From Salipiger mangrovisoli (lineage in GTDB: Bacteria > Pseudomonadota > Alphaproteobacteria > Rhodobacterales > Rhodobacteraceae), in assembly GCF_015223355.1 (NCBI RefSeq), contig NZ_JADFFK010000028.1, positions 1 to 64,000 of the forward strand: a stretch of 64,000 bases of DNA. The letters are read 5' to 3'. Below the pieces are notes generated by a model. It saw nothing but the letters and a program-made list of their open reading frames with translations. It ran no database searches and was not told where the DNA came from. A program made the translations under genes and the position numbers. Numbering within the stretch: position 1 is the first letter of the stretch; each line of letters opens with the position of its first letter. Of this stretch, positions 1-8,788 are shown piece after piece.

Positions 1-92
1 TTGTCGACGCAGACCACCTCGTGGCCGAAATCCGAGAAACAGACCCCGGAGACAAGCCCCACGTAGCCGGTGCCGATCATTGCGATTTTCAT
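1..92 (-). CDS. ugd: UDP-glucose 6-dehydrogenase, N-terminal fragment (cut by window edge)
   Basis: The first 30 codons on the minus strand read [20 protein letters not shown] and continue with [10 protein letters not shown]. This is the Rossmann GxGYVG nucleotide-binding start typical of UDP-glucose/GDP-mannose dehydrogenases. Such enzymes oxidise UDP-glucose to UDP-glucuronate in the cytosol, a common precursor for acidic capsules and exopolysaccharides. The start is ATG at 92 with an AGGA motif about 10 bases upstream. The gene is divergent from the rml operon, which suits a polysaccharide role. Only the beginning is visible. Another member of the nucleotide-sugar dehydrogenase family cannot be excluded, but [10 protein letters not shown] is highly characteristic. 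Confidence 0.85.
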   Translation of the reverse strand, partial: MKIAMIGTGYVGLVSGVCFSDFGHEVVCVD

Positions 93-307
93 GAGGGTCG
101 TCCTAGTTGATACATTTTGCGGGGGGTTATGAAGCCGAGGGGCGCGACTTTGCAAGGGGCACGGCCCTGCCATGAGGGCTGCACTCGATTATCAAAGCGG
201 CACCCCGCTTACGGTTTGAGCGAAGCCCAGGGCTATTCTCTTTTTTCTGTCGTCGTTCCCCTATAGACAGTCCAGCAGATAGGCAGGCAACGACAAAGTT
301 AATAGCA
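93..307. promoter_or_regulatory. divergent intergenic region between ugd and rmlC
   Basis: This 215-bp spacer separates two divergently transcribed sugar-nucleotide operons and must hold both promoters. It contains AT-richer patches around 101-120 and 236-307. I see no clear Shine-Dalgarno sequence directly before rmlC and no obvious palindromic operator. No gene is called here. Confidence 0.4.
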
Positions 308-883
308 ATGTTACAGATTGAAGAAACCGCCCTCTCCGGTGTTCTGATCCTCACCCCCCGCCGGTTTGGCGATCATCGCGGTTTCTTCTCGGAAAGCTGG
401 AACGCCGCGCGCATGGCCGAGGCCGGGCTCGACTATGCGTTCGTGCAGGACAACCACTCGCTGTCGCGCGAGACCGGCACAGTGCGCGGGCTGCACTTCC
501 AGGCGCCGCCGCATGCCCAGGCCAAGCTGGTGCGCTGCGGCCGCGGTCGGCTGTTCGACGTCGCCGTCGACATCCGCAAGGGCTCGCCCACCTATGGCCA
601 ATGGGTCGGCGAGGAACTCAGCTTCGAGAACGGCCGCCAGCTGATGATCCCCGCGGGTTTCCTGCACGGCTTCATCACGCTCGAGCCCGACACCGAGATC
701 ATCTACAAATGCACCGATTACTACGCCCCGGACTGCGACGGCGCGGTGCGCTTCGACGATCCCGAGATCGGCATCGACTGGGGCGTTGATACCGGCGCCG
801 CCGTGCTGTCGGAGAAGGATGCCGCCGCGCCCCTCCTGAAGGATTTCGACAGTCCGTTCATCTATGAAGGAACGCCGGCATGA
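308..883 (+). CDS. rmlC: dTDP-4-dehydrorhamnose 3,5-epimerase
   Basis: A 191-residue cupin enzyme for the third step of dTDP-L-rhamnose synthesis, epimerising dTDP-4-keto-6-deoxyglucose at C3 and C5. Family hallmarks are visible: [10 protein letters not shown] near residues 21-30, QDNHSLS near 47-53, and RGLHFQ with the presumed catalytic His63, followed by Lys73 and Arg76 in the substrate pocket. The length matches the usual 180-190 residues. Its stop overlaps the rmlB start (ATGA at 880-883), indicating translational coupling. It is the first gene of the rml operon. Confidence 0.96.
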   Translation: MLQIEETALSGVLILTPRRFGDHRGFFSESWNAARMAEAGLDYAFVQDNHSLSRETGTVRGLHFQAPPHAQAKLVRCGRGRLFDVAVDIRKGSPTYGQWVGEELSFENGRQLMIPAGFLHGFITLEPDTEIIYKCTDYYAPDCDGAVRFDDPEIGIDWGVDTGAAVLSEKDAAAPLLKDFDSPFIYEGTPA

Positions 884-1950
884 AACTCCTGATCACCGGC
901 GGTGCCGGCTTCATCGGATCGGCGGTGGTGCGCCTCGCCATCGCCCGCGGGCACGAGGTGGTGAACCTCGACGCGCTGACCTATGCCGCCTGCCTCGACA
1001 ATGTCGCCGAGGCGGCGCAGAGCCCGGCCTATGCCTTCGAACAGGCCGACATCCGTGACCGCGCCGCGCTCGACCGGATCTTCGCGGCCCACAAACCCGA
1101 CGCGGTGATGCATCTCGCCGCCGAGAGCCACGTCGACCGCTCGATCGACGGTCCCGGCGATTTCATCGAGACCAATATCACCGGCACCTACAACATGCTG
1201 GAAGCCGCCCGCGCCTACTGGCTGGCCGAGGGCAAGCCCGCGGGCTTCCGCTTCCACCACATCTCCACCGACGAGGTCTTCGGCTCGCTGCCGGACGATC
1301 CCGCGGTGCAGTTCACCGAAGAGACGTCCTACGATCCGCGCTCGCCCTACTCGGCCTCGAAGGCCAGCTCAGACCACCTGGTGCGCGCCTGGCACGAGAC
1401 CTACGGGCTGCCGGTGGTGCTGACCAACTGCTCGAACAACTACGGGCCCTACCACTTCCCGGAAAAGCTGATCCCGGTGGTGATCCTCAACGCGCTCGCG
1501 GGCAAGGAGCTGCCGATCTACGGCACTGGCGAGAACATCCGCGACTGGCTCTACGTCGAGGACCACGCCGATGCGCTGCTGCTGGTGGTGGAGAAGGGCG
1601 AACTGGGCCGCAGCTACAACATCGGCGGCGAGAACGAGCGCAGCAACCTCGCGCTGGTCAAGACGCTCTGCGCCATCCTCGACGCCAAGCGCCCGAAGGA
1701 GAGCGGCTCCTACGCCGACCAGATCACCTTCGTTACCGACCGCCCCGGTCATGACGCGCGCTACGCCATCGACCCCAGCCGCATCCGCGAGGAGCTCGGC
1801 TGGCGCCCCTCGGTGACCGTCGAGGAAGGGCTCGAGAAGACCGTGCAATGGTACCTCGACAACGAGGCCTGGTGGCGCCCGCTGCAGGCCCGCAAGGGCG
1901 TCGGCCAGCGGCTCGGGACAGGCAGCCCGTCGGAAAAGACCCCGGCATGA
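880..1950 (+). CDS. rmlB: dTDP-glucose 4,6-dehydratase
   Basis: A 356-residue extended short-chain dehydrogenase that converts dTDP-glucose to dTDP-4-keto-6-deoxyglucose. The NAD-binding GGAGFIG lies at residues 7-13. The catalytic Thr130-Asp131-Glu132 sits in STDEVFG, and the Tyr157/Lys161 pair is in the YSASK motif. Length is normal. It overlaps rmlC by four bases. Its own stop lies in an ATGA that opens only a 21-codon frame where rmlD would be expected. The next real gene, rmlA, begins 75 bases downstream, so the operon appears to lack rmlD. Confidence 0.97.
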   Translation: MKLLITGGAGFIGSAVVRLAIARGHEVVNLDALTYAACLDNVAEAAQSPAYAFEQADIRDRAALDRIFAAHKPDAVMHLAAESHVDRSIDGPGDFIETNITGTYNMLEAARAYWLAEGKPAGFRFHHISTDEVFGSLPDDPAVQFTEETSYDPRSPYSASKASSDHLVRAWHETYGLPVVLTNCSNNYGPYHFPEKLIPVVILNALAGKELPIYGTGENIRDWLYVEDHADALLLVVEKGELGRSYNIGGENERSNLALVKTLCAILDAKRPKESGSYADQITFVTDRPGHDARYAIDPSRIREELGWRPSVTVEEGLEKTVQWYLDNEAWWRPLQARKGVGQRLGTGSPSEKTPA

Positions 1951-2025
1951 CCAAGCCCGCCCTCGGACCGCGGGTCCGGGGGCTGCCCCTCACAGATTTA
2001 CTCCCGACTTGAGGCAAAGTGTAAA

Positions 2026-2901
2026 ATGGCGACGCGTAAAGGTATCATCCTCGCAGGCGGCTCCGGAACCCGGCTCTACCCGATCACCATCGGCGTGTCG
2101 AAGCAGCTGCTGCCGGTCTATGACAAGCCGATGATCTACTATCCGCTCTCGGTGCTGATGCTCGCCGGCATCCGCGAGATCTGCCTGATCACCACACCGC
2201 AGGACCAGGCGCAGTTCCAGCGCACCCTCGGCGACGGCAGCCAGTGGGGCATCTCGCTCAGCTACGTGGTCCAGCCGAGCCCCGACGGGCTGGCGCAGGC
2301 CTACCTGCTGGCCGAGGACTTCCTGGACGGCGCGCCCTCGGCGCTGGTGCTGGGCGACAATATCTTCTACGGCCACGGGCTGCCCGAGATGATGGCCGAG
2401 GCCGATGCCCGCGAGAGCGGCGGCACGGTCTTCGGCTACCGCGTCGCCGATCCCGAGCGCTACGGCGTGGTGGATTTCGACAAGGATGGCCGCGCCACCT
2501 CGATCATCGAGAAACCCGAGGTGCCGCCGTCGAACTACGCGGTCACCGGGCTCTACTTCCTCGACGGATCGGCACCGGAGCGCGCCAGGCAGGTGCAACC
2601 CTCGCCGCGCGGCGAGCTGGAGATCACCACGCTCTTGGAGATGTACCTGCACGAGGGCATGCTCGACGTCAAACGCATGGGCCGCGGCTACGCCTGGCTC
2701 GACACCGGCACCCATGGATCCCTGCTGGACGCGGGCAATTTCGTGCGCACGCTGGAGAAGCGCCAGGGCCAGCAGGCCGGCTGCCCCGAGGAGATCGCCT
2801 TCGACCAGGGCTGGATCGACCGCGAGCAGCTGGCCCGCCAGGCCGAGCGCTATGCCAAGAACGACTACGGACGCTACCTGATGGGGCTGCTGCGGGGGTG
2901 A
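2026..2901 (+). CDS. rmlA: glucose-1-phosphate thymidylyltransferase
   Basis: A 291-residue nucleotidyltransferase that makes dTDP-glucose from glucose-1-phosphate and dTTP, the entry step to dTDP-rhamnose. The N-terminal loop [14 protein letters not shown] and the [17 protein letters not shown] motif are diagnostic of the RmlA family, as is [11 protein letters not shown] in the middle. The length is typical (about 290). ATG at 2026 is preferred because [16 protein letters not shown] is the usual amino-terminal context. It is the last gene of the rmlC-rmlB-rmlA cluster. Confidence 0.97.
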   Translation: MATRKGIILAGGSGTRLYPITIGVSKQLLPVYDKPMIYYPLSVLMLAGIREICLITTPQDQAQFQRTLGDGSQWGISLSYVVQPSPDGLAQAYLLAEDFLDGAPSALVLGDNIFYGHGLPEMMAEADARESGGTVFGYRVADPERYGVVDFDKDGRATSIIEKPEVPPSNYAVTGLYFLDGSAPERARQVQPSPRGELEITTLLEMYLHEGMLDVKRMGRGYAWLDTGTHGSLLDAGNFVRTLEKRQGQQAGCPEEIAFDQGWIDREQLARQAERYAKNDYGRYLMGLLRG

Positions 2902-2936
2902 GCCCGCGGATCCCTTGTCAAAAAGTGCCTTCAAAA

Positions 2937-2974
2937 TCGCTCTTTACCCCCGCTCTCATGAGAATTAAGAGCGA
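2937..2974. terminator. weak inverted repeat after rmlA
   Basis: TCGCTCTT (2937-2944) and AAGAGCGA (2967-2974) form an 8-bp stem around a 22-base AT-rich loop, 36 bases after the rmlA stop. It could attenuate or end the rml transcript. There is no clear T-run, so this is tentative. Confidence 0.3.
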
Positions 2975-3048
2975 CTCGAAATCCAAGAATATGCGATCAA
3001 AATCCATCTAAGCCATGCGGCTGAAGATTCCAAGAAGAGACCCAGCCC

Positions 3049-6000
3049 ATGGTACATAAAGAAGTTAAAGATAAAATCGTCGAAGCCGGGGTTTTTGACG
3101 CTAAATATTACGAGGCAAGATATCCGGATGTCACCAAATCAAAATCCCTTGGTTTAAAGGTTGACCCATTAGACCACTACATATTGATCGGTAGCTACTT
3201 GGGGAGAATTCCCCATCCAGCCTTCTCTCGAGCGGATCTTCCAGAAGTATCTTGGGAAACACCAAAGAACGAACTTCCCATAGTAAAGTTCCTGTCGAAG
3301 AACAATATGTTCTTCGACAGGCCATGGTATCTGGAAAAATACAAAGACGTTGCGAAGGCGGGGATAGATCCGCTGAGTCACTATCGGAACTCTGGTCGCT
3401 TCGAGAAGCGCAGCCCTAATCACAGATCCGAGTTAATTAAGGACTTCGATCCTGAGTGGTACGTTAAAAAATATGCTGACCAAATAAAGGAAGGAGATAC
3501 GGCCGTATCGCATTTCCTTTCCACCGGTGCCGCCTTGGACAATTTACCTAACAACAGGCAGCAGATCGCTAGTCAGTTCTTTCGAAGGTTCAGCGTTTCC
3601 GAGTACAGCTCGAGATTCGACTTCCCTCTGGAGTATGACACCTATACCCCTCTGACGCAGGGCTTCGATCTGAGCATCGCAGTGCATATGCACATCTTCT
3701 ACGACAGCCTACTCGAAGAGATGGCCGGCTATGTCTCCAACATCACCGCACCCTACGATGTATTCATCTCTCTTCCCGTGGGAACCTACGTGGTGGAGGA
3801 GATTTCCGAGCGGGCGCGTCAGAGCCTCGTGGGATGCCGGAAAGTCTTCGTGCGCGAGTTTGAGAACATTGGCCGCGACATCGCTCCGATGCTTGCCGGG
3901 TTCGGCGCAGAGCTTCTGCAATATGACCTTCTGCTCCACATGCATTCGAAAAAATCGCTACATAACCCCGGCCAGTCGGCCTGGCGGCGATACCTGCTGC
4001 ACCACACGTGCGGCAACAGGAATATCACGAACCAAGTTCTCAATTGCTTCGCGGACACCCCTTCAGTTGGCGGCTGTTTCCCGCCCTACCACGGGAACCT
4101 GCGCGATCAACCCTCTTGGGGGTTGAACCTGTCGAACGTCCAGGAACTTTGCGACCGACTCGGGATCGCCCAGCCGAATCCAGAAGATGTACCCGACTTC
4201 CCGGCAGGTTCCTTCTTCTGGATCCGAACGAAAGCCATCGCTCCGCTGCTCGACAATGGATTCAGCTACGACGATTTCGATCCCGAGCTGGGTCAGACCG
4301 ACAAGACCACCGCCCATGCCATCGAGCGGCTCCTGGGGCACATCCCCGAGGCGCTCGGCTACACCAATGTCATGCCCTTCGTCGACCGGGCGTATGACCT
4401 GCGGCACTACTACCCTCGAGACCGCGTTTCGCCCCCTTGGGAGCCGAAGCGGATCGACATCGACGCAATCGTCGCGAGCCGCGCCGCCAAGCCCAAGAAC
4501 CGCATCGCCATGGTCACCGCCATCACGGGCGGCTTCGATCCGCTGATCATCCACGAGAGCCTGTCCGACGATATCGACTACATCTGCTTCAGCAATGCGC
4601 CCCTGCCCGATGGCTATGGTCTCTATGACGTCCGCACTGTGCCCTACGAGCATCCCGATGTGCGACGGATCGCCCGGTTCGTGAAAACGAACCTTGCGCA
4701 CCTCCTACCTGACTACGACACGATCATCTGGATCGACGGGAACCTGCAACTGACCGCGCCGATCGACCGGCTCATCACCCGGATGCAGGAAGAAGGCCTC
4801 AGCGTCGCGGCTATTCCGCACCCCATCCGCGCAACTGTCCAAGAGGAAGCCGAGGTTGCCATCCAGCACGGCCTCGACGATGCCGAGGTTATCCGCGAAC
4901 AGATGAGAAAATACGAGGAAACCGAACCCGGCCTCGCGGAAGAGCGATTGATCGAAAGCAACTTCATGATTTTTGACATGACCGATCCTCGTGTCGCTCA
5001 AGTCACCGATCTGTGGTGGTCCGAGATACAGGCCCACAGCAAGCGCGACCAACTCAGCCTGAACTACGCACTCCGCAGGCACGGCATCGACTGGATGCCG
5101 ATCTTCGATGACCAGTCCTCGATGCGGGACAGCAGTTTCTCGAGGATGTTCAGCCACGGTGCGGGCCCGCGGTACGGGCGCACCCAAGACGGCCAACTTG
5201 AGGTGATCAGCGCCCGTGCCTGCAAGGGTCAGCAGGTGGGCCGCGCCGACCTTCCCCTGGCAACGGACCTCGACGCCCTGAAGCGCTCCAGCACCGACGC
5301 CCGGACCGAGGTCGAACAGATCTCTGAGGCCGCCGATGACGCCGGCCTCCTGCAAGTGCTCGATCGCATGGAGCGTTCCGAGAATACCGAGGACATGCAG
5401 ACGGACAAGCTGCCCAACGGCGTGTCCTTGCAAAACTGGGTACCCCGGCGCTGGTCACAGCAAAGCTGGTGCCCCGCGATCGGTCTGTCGAAGCTGCACG
5501 GCGCAGCCTGCTTCGGCGGGGCGATCTCCGCCACCTTCATAGAAGGCCACGACAAGGGCCAGCTGGTTCTGACCCGCGACGGTGCGGTCTGCGACGCCTC
5601 CTTCGGAGTCTGGAACGGCGAACGGCTGCTGCCGAGAAACCTACTGACCCCCCTGCACAACGACGTCTGGCGTCTTGAAAAAGGCGTGGCTCCGCAGACC
5701 CTGCAGGGCGACCACTATCTTCTTGGCAGCCTGCAACCGCATTTTGGACACACACTCCTGGAAGGTCTGTCTCGGACCTGGGCCCTGTTCGAGTACCCCG
5801 AGATCTTCGATCAGATGCCCCTTCTGGTCTTCGAGCCCGCCCTCCGCAGCTATCAGACCGAGTTCCTCCAGCTTGCCGGGATCGACCCCCAGCGCATCAC
5901 CCATATTCCGTTTGATGGCGTCACGGTCGAACGGCTCTGGATCCCCGATCCCGCGATACGCTCCCATCGCTGGGTCTCCAGGCGGCAAGGCGAAGTCTGG

Positions 6001-6423
6001 CAACGCATCTCGAACGCCGTCTCGACAGCCAAACCGAGCCGCAAGATCTACCTCTCCCGAAGCCTTATCTCGGAACGCCCGCTCACCAACGAGGCCGAGG
6101 TAGAGGCCCTTCTGAAGGAGAAGGGTTTCGAAATCATACATCCCGAAACCCTGCCCCTCAGCGAACAGATCCGCACCGCCGCGGAAGCGCAGCACCTTGT
6201 CGGGCCGGTGGGCAGCCAAATGTACCTCGCCGCCTTCCAGAAACCGGGCACGCGCAAGACCATTCTCGCGCCTAGCAACTTCTACGCCAAGGACGATGAA
6301 ATGGTCTCCAAGGCCATCGGCAATGACTGCACTGTCATCTTCGGCGATCCCATCGACAACTTCGCAGATCGCAGCGAGCGCCGCTGGCAGATCAAAATAG
6401 ATGATATTCACCAGAAGGTGTGA
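3049..6423 (+). CDS. three-domain glycosyltransferase (RgpF-like / TOD1-MUCI70-like / GT61-like)
   Basis: An 1,124-residue cytoplasmic protein with no signal peptide. The N-terminus has about three short repeats of the type FDAKYYEARYPDV followed by DPLDHY (residues about 15-170). Residues about 205-450 resemble the rhamnan synthesis protein F (RgpF) domain (NIGRDIAPML, LLLHMHSKKS). Residues about 480-700 resemble the DUF616/TOD1 glycosyltransferase family (AMVTAITGGFDPL, IIWIDGNLQL, and ESNFMIF before a WWSE stretch). The C-terminal third resembles GT61 enzymes (HYLLGSLQPHFGHTLLEG, KIYLSRS, VGPVGSQMYL). It probably adds several sugars to a rhamnose-containing polymer made with the upstream rml products. 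The first 600 bases are clearly AT-richer than the rest, suggesting a mosaic origin. Acceptor and linkage are unknown. Confidence 0.85.
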   Translation: MVHKEVKDKIVEAGVFDAKYYEARYPDVTKSKSLGLKVDPLDHYILIGSYLGRIPHPAFSRADLPEVSWETPKNELPIVKFLSKNNMFFDRPWYLEKYKDVAKAGIDPLSHYRNSGRFEKRSPNHRSELIKDFDPEWYVKKYADQIKEGDTAVSHFLSTGAALDNLPNNRQQIASQFFRRFSVSEYSSRFDFPLEYDTYTPLTQGFDLSIAVHMHIFYDSLLEEMAGYVSNITAPYDVFISLPVGTYVVEEISERARQSLVGCRKVFVREFENIGRDIAPMLAGFGAELLQYDLLLHMHSKKSLHNPGQSAWRRYLLHHTCGNRNITNQVLNCFADTPSVGGCFPPYHGNLRDQPSWGLNLSNVQELCDRLGIAQPNPEDVPDFPAGSFFWIRTKAIAPLLDNGFSYDDFDPELGQTDKTTAHAIERLLGHIPEALGYTNVMPFVDRAYDLRHYYPRDRVSPPWEPKRIDIDAIVASRAAKPKNRIAMVTAITGGFDPLIIHESLSDDIDYICFSNAPLPDGYGLYDVRTVPYEHPDVRRIARFVKTNLAHLLPDYDTIIWIDGNLQLTAPIDRLITRMQEEGLSVAAIPHPIRATVQEEAEVAIQHGLDDAEVIREQMRKYEETEPGLAEERLIESNFMIFDMTDPRVAQVTDLWWSEIQAHSKRDQLSLNYALRRHGIDWMPIFDDQSSMRDSSFSRMFSHGAGPRYGRTQDGQLEVISARACKGQQVGRADLPLATDLDALKRSSTDARTEVEQISEAADDAGLLQVLDRMERSENTEDMQTDKLPNGVSLQNWVPRRWSQQSWCPAIGLSKLHGAACFGGAISATFIEGHDKGQLVLTRDGAVCDASFGVWNGERLLPRNLLTPLHNDVWRLEKGVAPQTLQGDHYLLGSLQPHFGHTLLEGLSRTWALFEYPEIFDQMPLLVFEPALRSYQTEFLQLAGIDPQRITHIPFDGVTVERLWIPDPAIRSHRWVSRRQGEVWQRISNAVSTAKPSRKIYLSRSLISERPLTNEAEVEALLKEKGFEIIHPETLPLSEQIRTAAEAQHLVGPVGSQMYLAAFQKPGTRKTILAPSNFYAKDDEMVSKAIGNDCTVIFGDPIDNFADRSERRWQIKIDDIHQKV

Positions 6424-6641
6424 CCCCACCGTAGAGTGCTCTATAAAGACGCCCCAGACCAGCCCAGAAATTTCCAAGATGGTAGGAGATCACCCGAACC
6501 ACCGAGTGGATCTCCGAAGATATGGAAAGCATGCCGACAACTTACCCATTGCGGAAGCGGCAAGGCAGGCAGCGCAGAAATTCAAACGCCCATGACGAGC
6601 TCAGCTCGATAAATCGGCATATCACTGAGAACGGATAGAAG
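6424..6641. other. short spacer before the AT-rich insert
   Basis: 218 bases between the large glycosyltransferase and the next gene. A 64-codon frame beginning inside the upstream gene crosses it but has no recognisable features and no good ribosome-binding site. Composition drops in G+C here, marking the left edge of the AT-richer insert. Confidence 0.4.
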
Positions 6642-7658
6642 ATGACAGTTTTTCTTCATGCAGGAAGCAGTAAGGCCGGTAGCACCGCCATCCAACAGGC
6701 CCTGAGGCTTAATAAGAAAGAAATCTCAGAAAGAGGCTACAGCCTTGCCAGCTTCACATCGAGCTCGGGTCGCGAAATAGACTCTAACATGGCATTCTTC
6801 ATTGCCTTTGCAAATGATGAAAAAATCTCGCAAAATATAGCGAGAGTCAGTCAATTGGGAATTGACGTCAAAACTGACAGAAAAGTTTTCAGAGAACAAA
6901 TCAGGTCATTCTCATCGATCCCTGGCCGCGGCTGCATACTTTCAGCAGAGTGCATCGATACATTTCACGAGGAATCTCTCCGTGCTCTGGCGGATACAGT
7001 ATCCGACGAAGGCGGCGACGTAGCAGTAATATATTACCTTCGGCCGCCATACTCTCTGCTTTGCAGTGCGATACCATTCTTGATAAATCGAGGAAAACCT
7101 TTGGTCAGCCCAAGTACTTTTTTGGGGACTTGCGCCAGAAGTCCAGCGGTCAATCGCATGAAAAGTAGCTTTCGCGACATAGAGTTCTACTCCTACAAAA
7201 TGGTGAGCGATGAGGAAAACAAAGTACCTGGCCACTTCTTCAGGAGAATTTTTGAAGACGACGTCTTTAAATTTGAAGGACGACGCTTCAATGCTGGAAT
7301 TTCAAACGCAGCCACACGTCTACTCGGATCGCTAAATGCGGTCAAATCAAAGGCTGCAGGAAGCGAAGGCCTCGACCTCTCTGCGCTCGATCAAGACTGT
7401 GAGAAAATCAAACACATCAAGGGGGTGAAATTCCGCCTCACCCGAGATGAGTTTGTCGAAGTTGAGGATTTTCTTAAAAAAGAGAACCAAGCCTTGGAAG
7501 CAAGCCTAGGAGACGGATTTTCCGATACAGGATACCCCCTTCTGACAGGAAATTCAGTTTTTAGCGCCGATGAAATGGATGACATAAGACATATCTGGGG
7601 AGAGCTCACGCCACACACACGAGCCCATCTTGCATCAGAGTTTGCGTTCTCCTTCTAA
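6642..7658 (+). CDS. sulfotransferase-like P-loop protein
   Basis: A 338-residue protein beginning MTVFLHAGSSKAGSTAIQQA. The P-loop at residues 6-17 matches the HxGxxKxGTTxIQ variant seen in a family of bacterial sulfotransferase-like proteins of cell-envelope clusters. That loop binds the 5'-phosphate of PAPS in true sulfotransferases. It lies between a glycosyltransferase and an acyltransferase, so a glycan is the likely target. The gene is much AT-richer than the surrounding plasmid and uses many A/T-ending codons, a sign of lateral acquisition. The 3'-phosphate-binding residues cannot be assigned with confidence, so activity is inferred from the P-loop and context. Confidence 0.65.
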   Translation: MTVFLHAGSSKAGSTAIQQALRLNKKEISERGYSLASFTSSSGREIDSNMAFFIAFANDEKISQNIARVSQLGIDVKTDRKVFREQIRSFSSIPGRGCILSAECIDTFHEESLRALADTVSDEGGDVAVIYYLRPPYSLLCSAIPFLINRGKPLVSPSTFLGTCARSPAVNRMKSSFRDIEFYSYKMVSDEENKVPGHFFRRIFEDDVFKFEGRRFNAGISNAATRLLGSLNAVKSKAAGSEGLDLSALDQDCEKIKHIKGVKFRLTRDEFVEVEDFLKKENQALEASLGDGFSDTGYPLLTGNSVFSADEMDDIRHIWGELTPHTRAHLASEFAFSF

Positions 7659-8029
7659 GAACTATACACGTATGCCCAGAGGACACCGCAATTTTCGGCG
7701 CGGCCCTCTGGACGCGTATGACATTTTACGAAGTGTCGGATCGCAGATGCTTGGATGATCTTGAGCGGCTTTCCGACATTTCTCAGATGATCGGCTCCGG
7801 GAGAGGCACGAGTGCGGATAACATACCGGTCATGTCGACAATCCTATAAAATGCAAATCTTGATCCCCGAAATGCGAAAGGCCTTCTTGCGGGGGCCTTT
7901 AATTTTGCGAGTGTAGAGACCGCATTTTAGTCGTCAAGACAGCAAATAATGTCGGTCAGGATTGACCTACATTTTAGTGTTGAGGTAAAATAGTCGCAGC
8001 AGAAACTTGCGAGCATCAGGAATAAGAGA
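7659..8029. other. 371-bp AT-rich intergenic region
   Basis: It contains a possible 43-codon frame at 7718-7849 (starts MTFYEVSDRRCLDDLERL) that I do not recognise and would not call without homologues. It also contains the hairpin listed at 7877-7900. The last 120 bases are AT-rich and probably include the promoter of the downstream acyltransferase gene. Confidence 0.45.
7877..7900 (+). terminator. probable intrinsic terminator
   Basis: AAAGGCC (7877-7883) and GGCCTTT (7894-7900) form a perfect 7-bp stem with a 10-base loop, followed by AATTTT. It stands 219 bases downstream of the sulfotransferase-like gene and upstream of the acyltransferase gene. Confidence 0.6.
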
Positions 8030-8704
8030 ATGATTGAGGACTTGGGAGAAAACAATAAGATTATTTGCCCAGAAGGGTTCGAACTGTCTGGAAGAATTTT
8101 GGGCTCAAACAATACCATCACGATTGGAGAAAGCAAAAGAAGATCTTCAGCCACAATCACCATAAATGGAGACAGCAATACTTTAATCATTGGAGAAAAC
8201 ACGGCCCTAGCAAAACCCCATATATATATCGGCAATCACATTGTGAAAGCGCACCGCGTTTCGGTAAAAATTGGACCGCTTGTATCTACCGCCCCGGCTT
8301 GCGCAGTTTACGCGTACAACTCGGACAACAAACTGCACATCGGGAGAGATTGCATGCTTTCGTCCAACATTACCATCAGATGCGGAGAGGCTCCTCACCT
8401 GATTTTTGATGCAGATACCGGAGAATATTTAGACAACTCGGACGGGATCTTTATCGGAGACCATGTTTGGATCGGGGAAAAAGCATACATAACAAAAAAC
8501 GTTACAATTCCTGACGAATGCATTGTAGCTTCGTGTTCTGTCGTAACAAAGCGCTTCGATGAGACACATGTCGTTCTGGCTGGGAACCCCGCAAAAATTT
8601 CCAAGCGGAGGATCAAGTGGGCGCGAAATGAAAACGCCCTAGAAAAAGGGTCTCGCGAGGAACAGTCCTTACGCAAGTACAGAGACAAAAAGACCCAAAA
8701 TTAG
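8030..8704 (+). CDS. left-handed beta-helix (hexapeptide-repeat) acyltransferase
   Basis: A 224-residue protein rich in hexapeptide-type turns (for example IKIGPL-like and ITIGESK repeats). It has the conserved C-terminal block IGDHVWIGEKAYITKNVTIP, continuing to SCSVVTKRF and AGNPAKI, which is characteristic of WbbJ/Maa-type O-acetyltransferases. Such enzymes transfer acetyl groups from acetyl-CoA to sugars in the cytosol and usually work as trimers. Next to glycosyltransferases it probably acetylates the exopolysaccharide or its precursor. The gene is AT-rich like its left neighbour. The N-terminal third is more divergent, with runs of Asn and Thr. The substrate cannot be deduced. Confidence 0.8.
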   Translation: MIEDLGENNKIICPEGFELSGRILGSNNTITIGESKRRSSATITINGDSNTLIIGENTALAKPHIYIGNHIVKAHRVSVKIGPLVSTAPACAVYAYNSDNKLHIGRDCMLSSNITIRCGEAPHLIFDADTGEYLDNSDGIFIGDHVWIGEKAYITKNVTIPDECIVASCSVVTKRFDETHVVLAGNPAKISKRRIKWARNENALEKGSREEQSLRKYRDKKTQN

Positions 8705-8757
8705 ATAATAAATCTACCGCGGGGGATTGATTAACTCACTTAGCCTCCATGAATAAT

Positions 8758-8788
8758 CACTTGTTCCATCTCTTCACCGGAACAAGTG
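8758..8788. terminator. bidirectional hairpin between convergent genes
   Basis: CACTTGTTCC (8758-8767) and GGAACAAGTG (8779-8788) form a perfect 10-bp stem with an 11-base loop. It overlaps the stop codon of the minus-strand hydrolase gene and follows the acyltransferase gene. U-runs are weak, so it is a likely but not strong terminator for both. Confidence 0.5.

Noticed and set aside
7718-7849. A 43-codon frame in the AT-rich spacer.
   Set aside because: Too short, with no clear ribosome-binding site and no recognised relative. Noted within the intergenic entry only.
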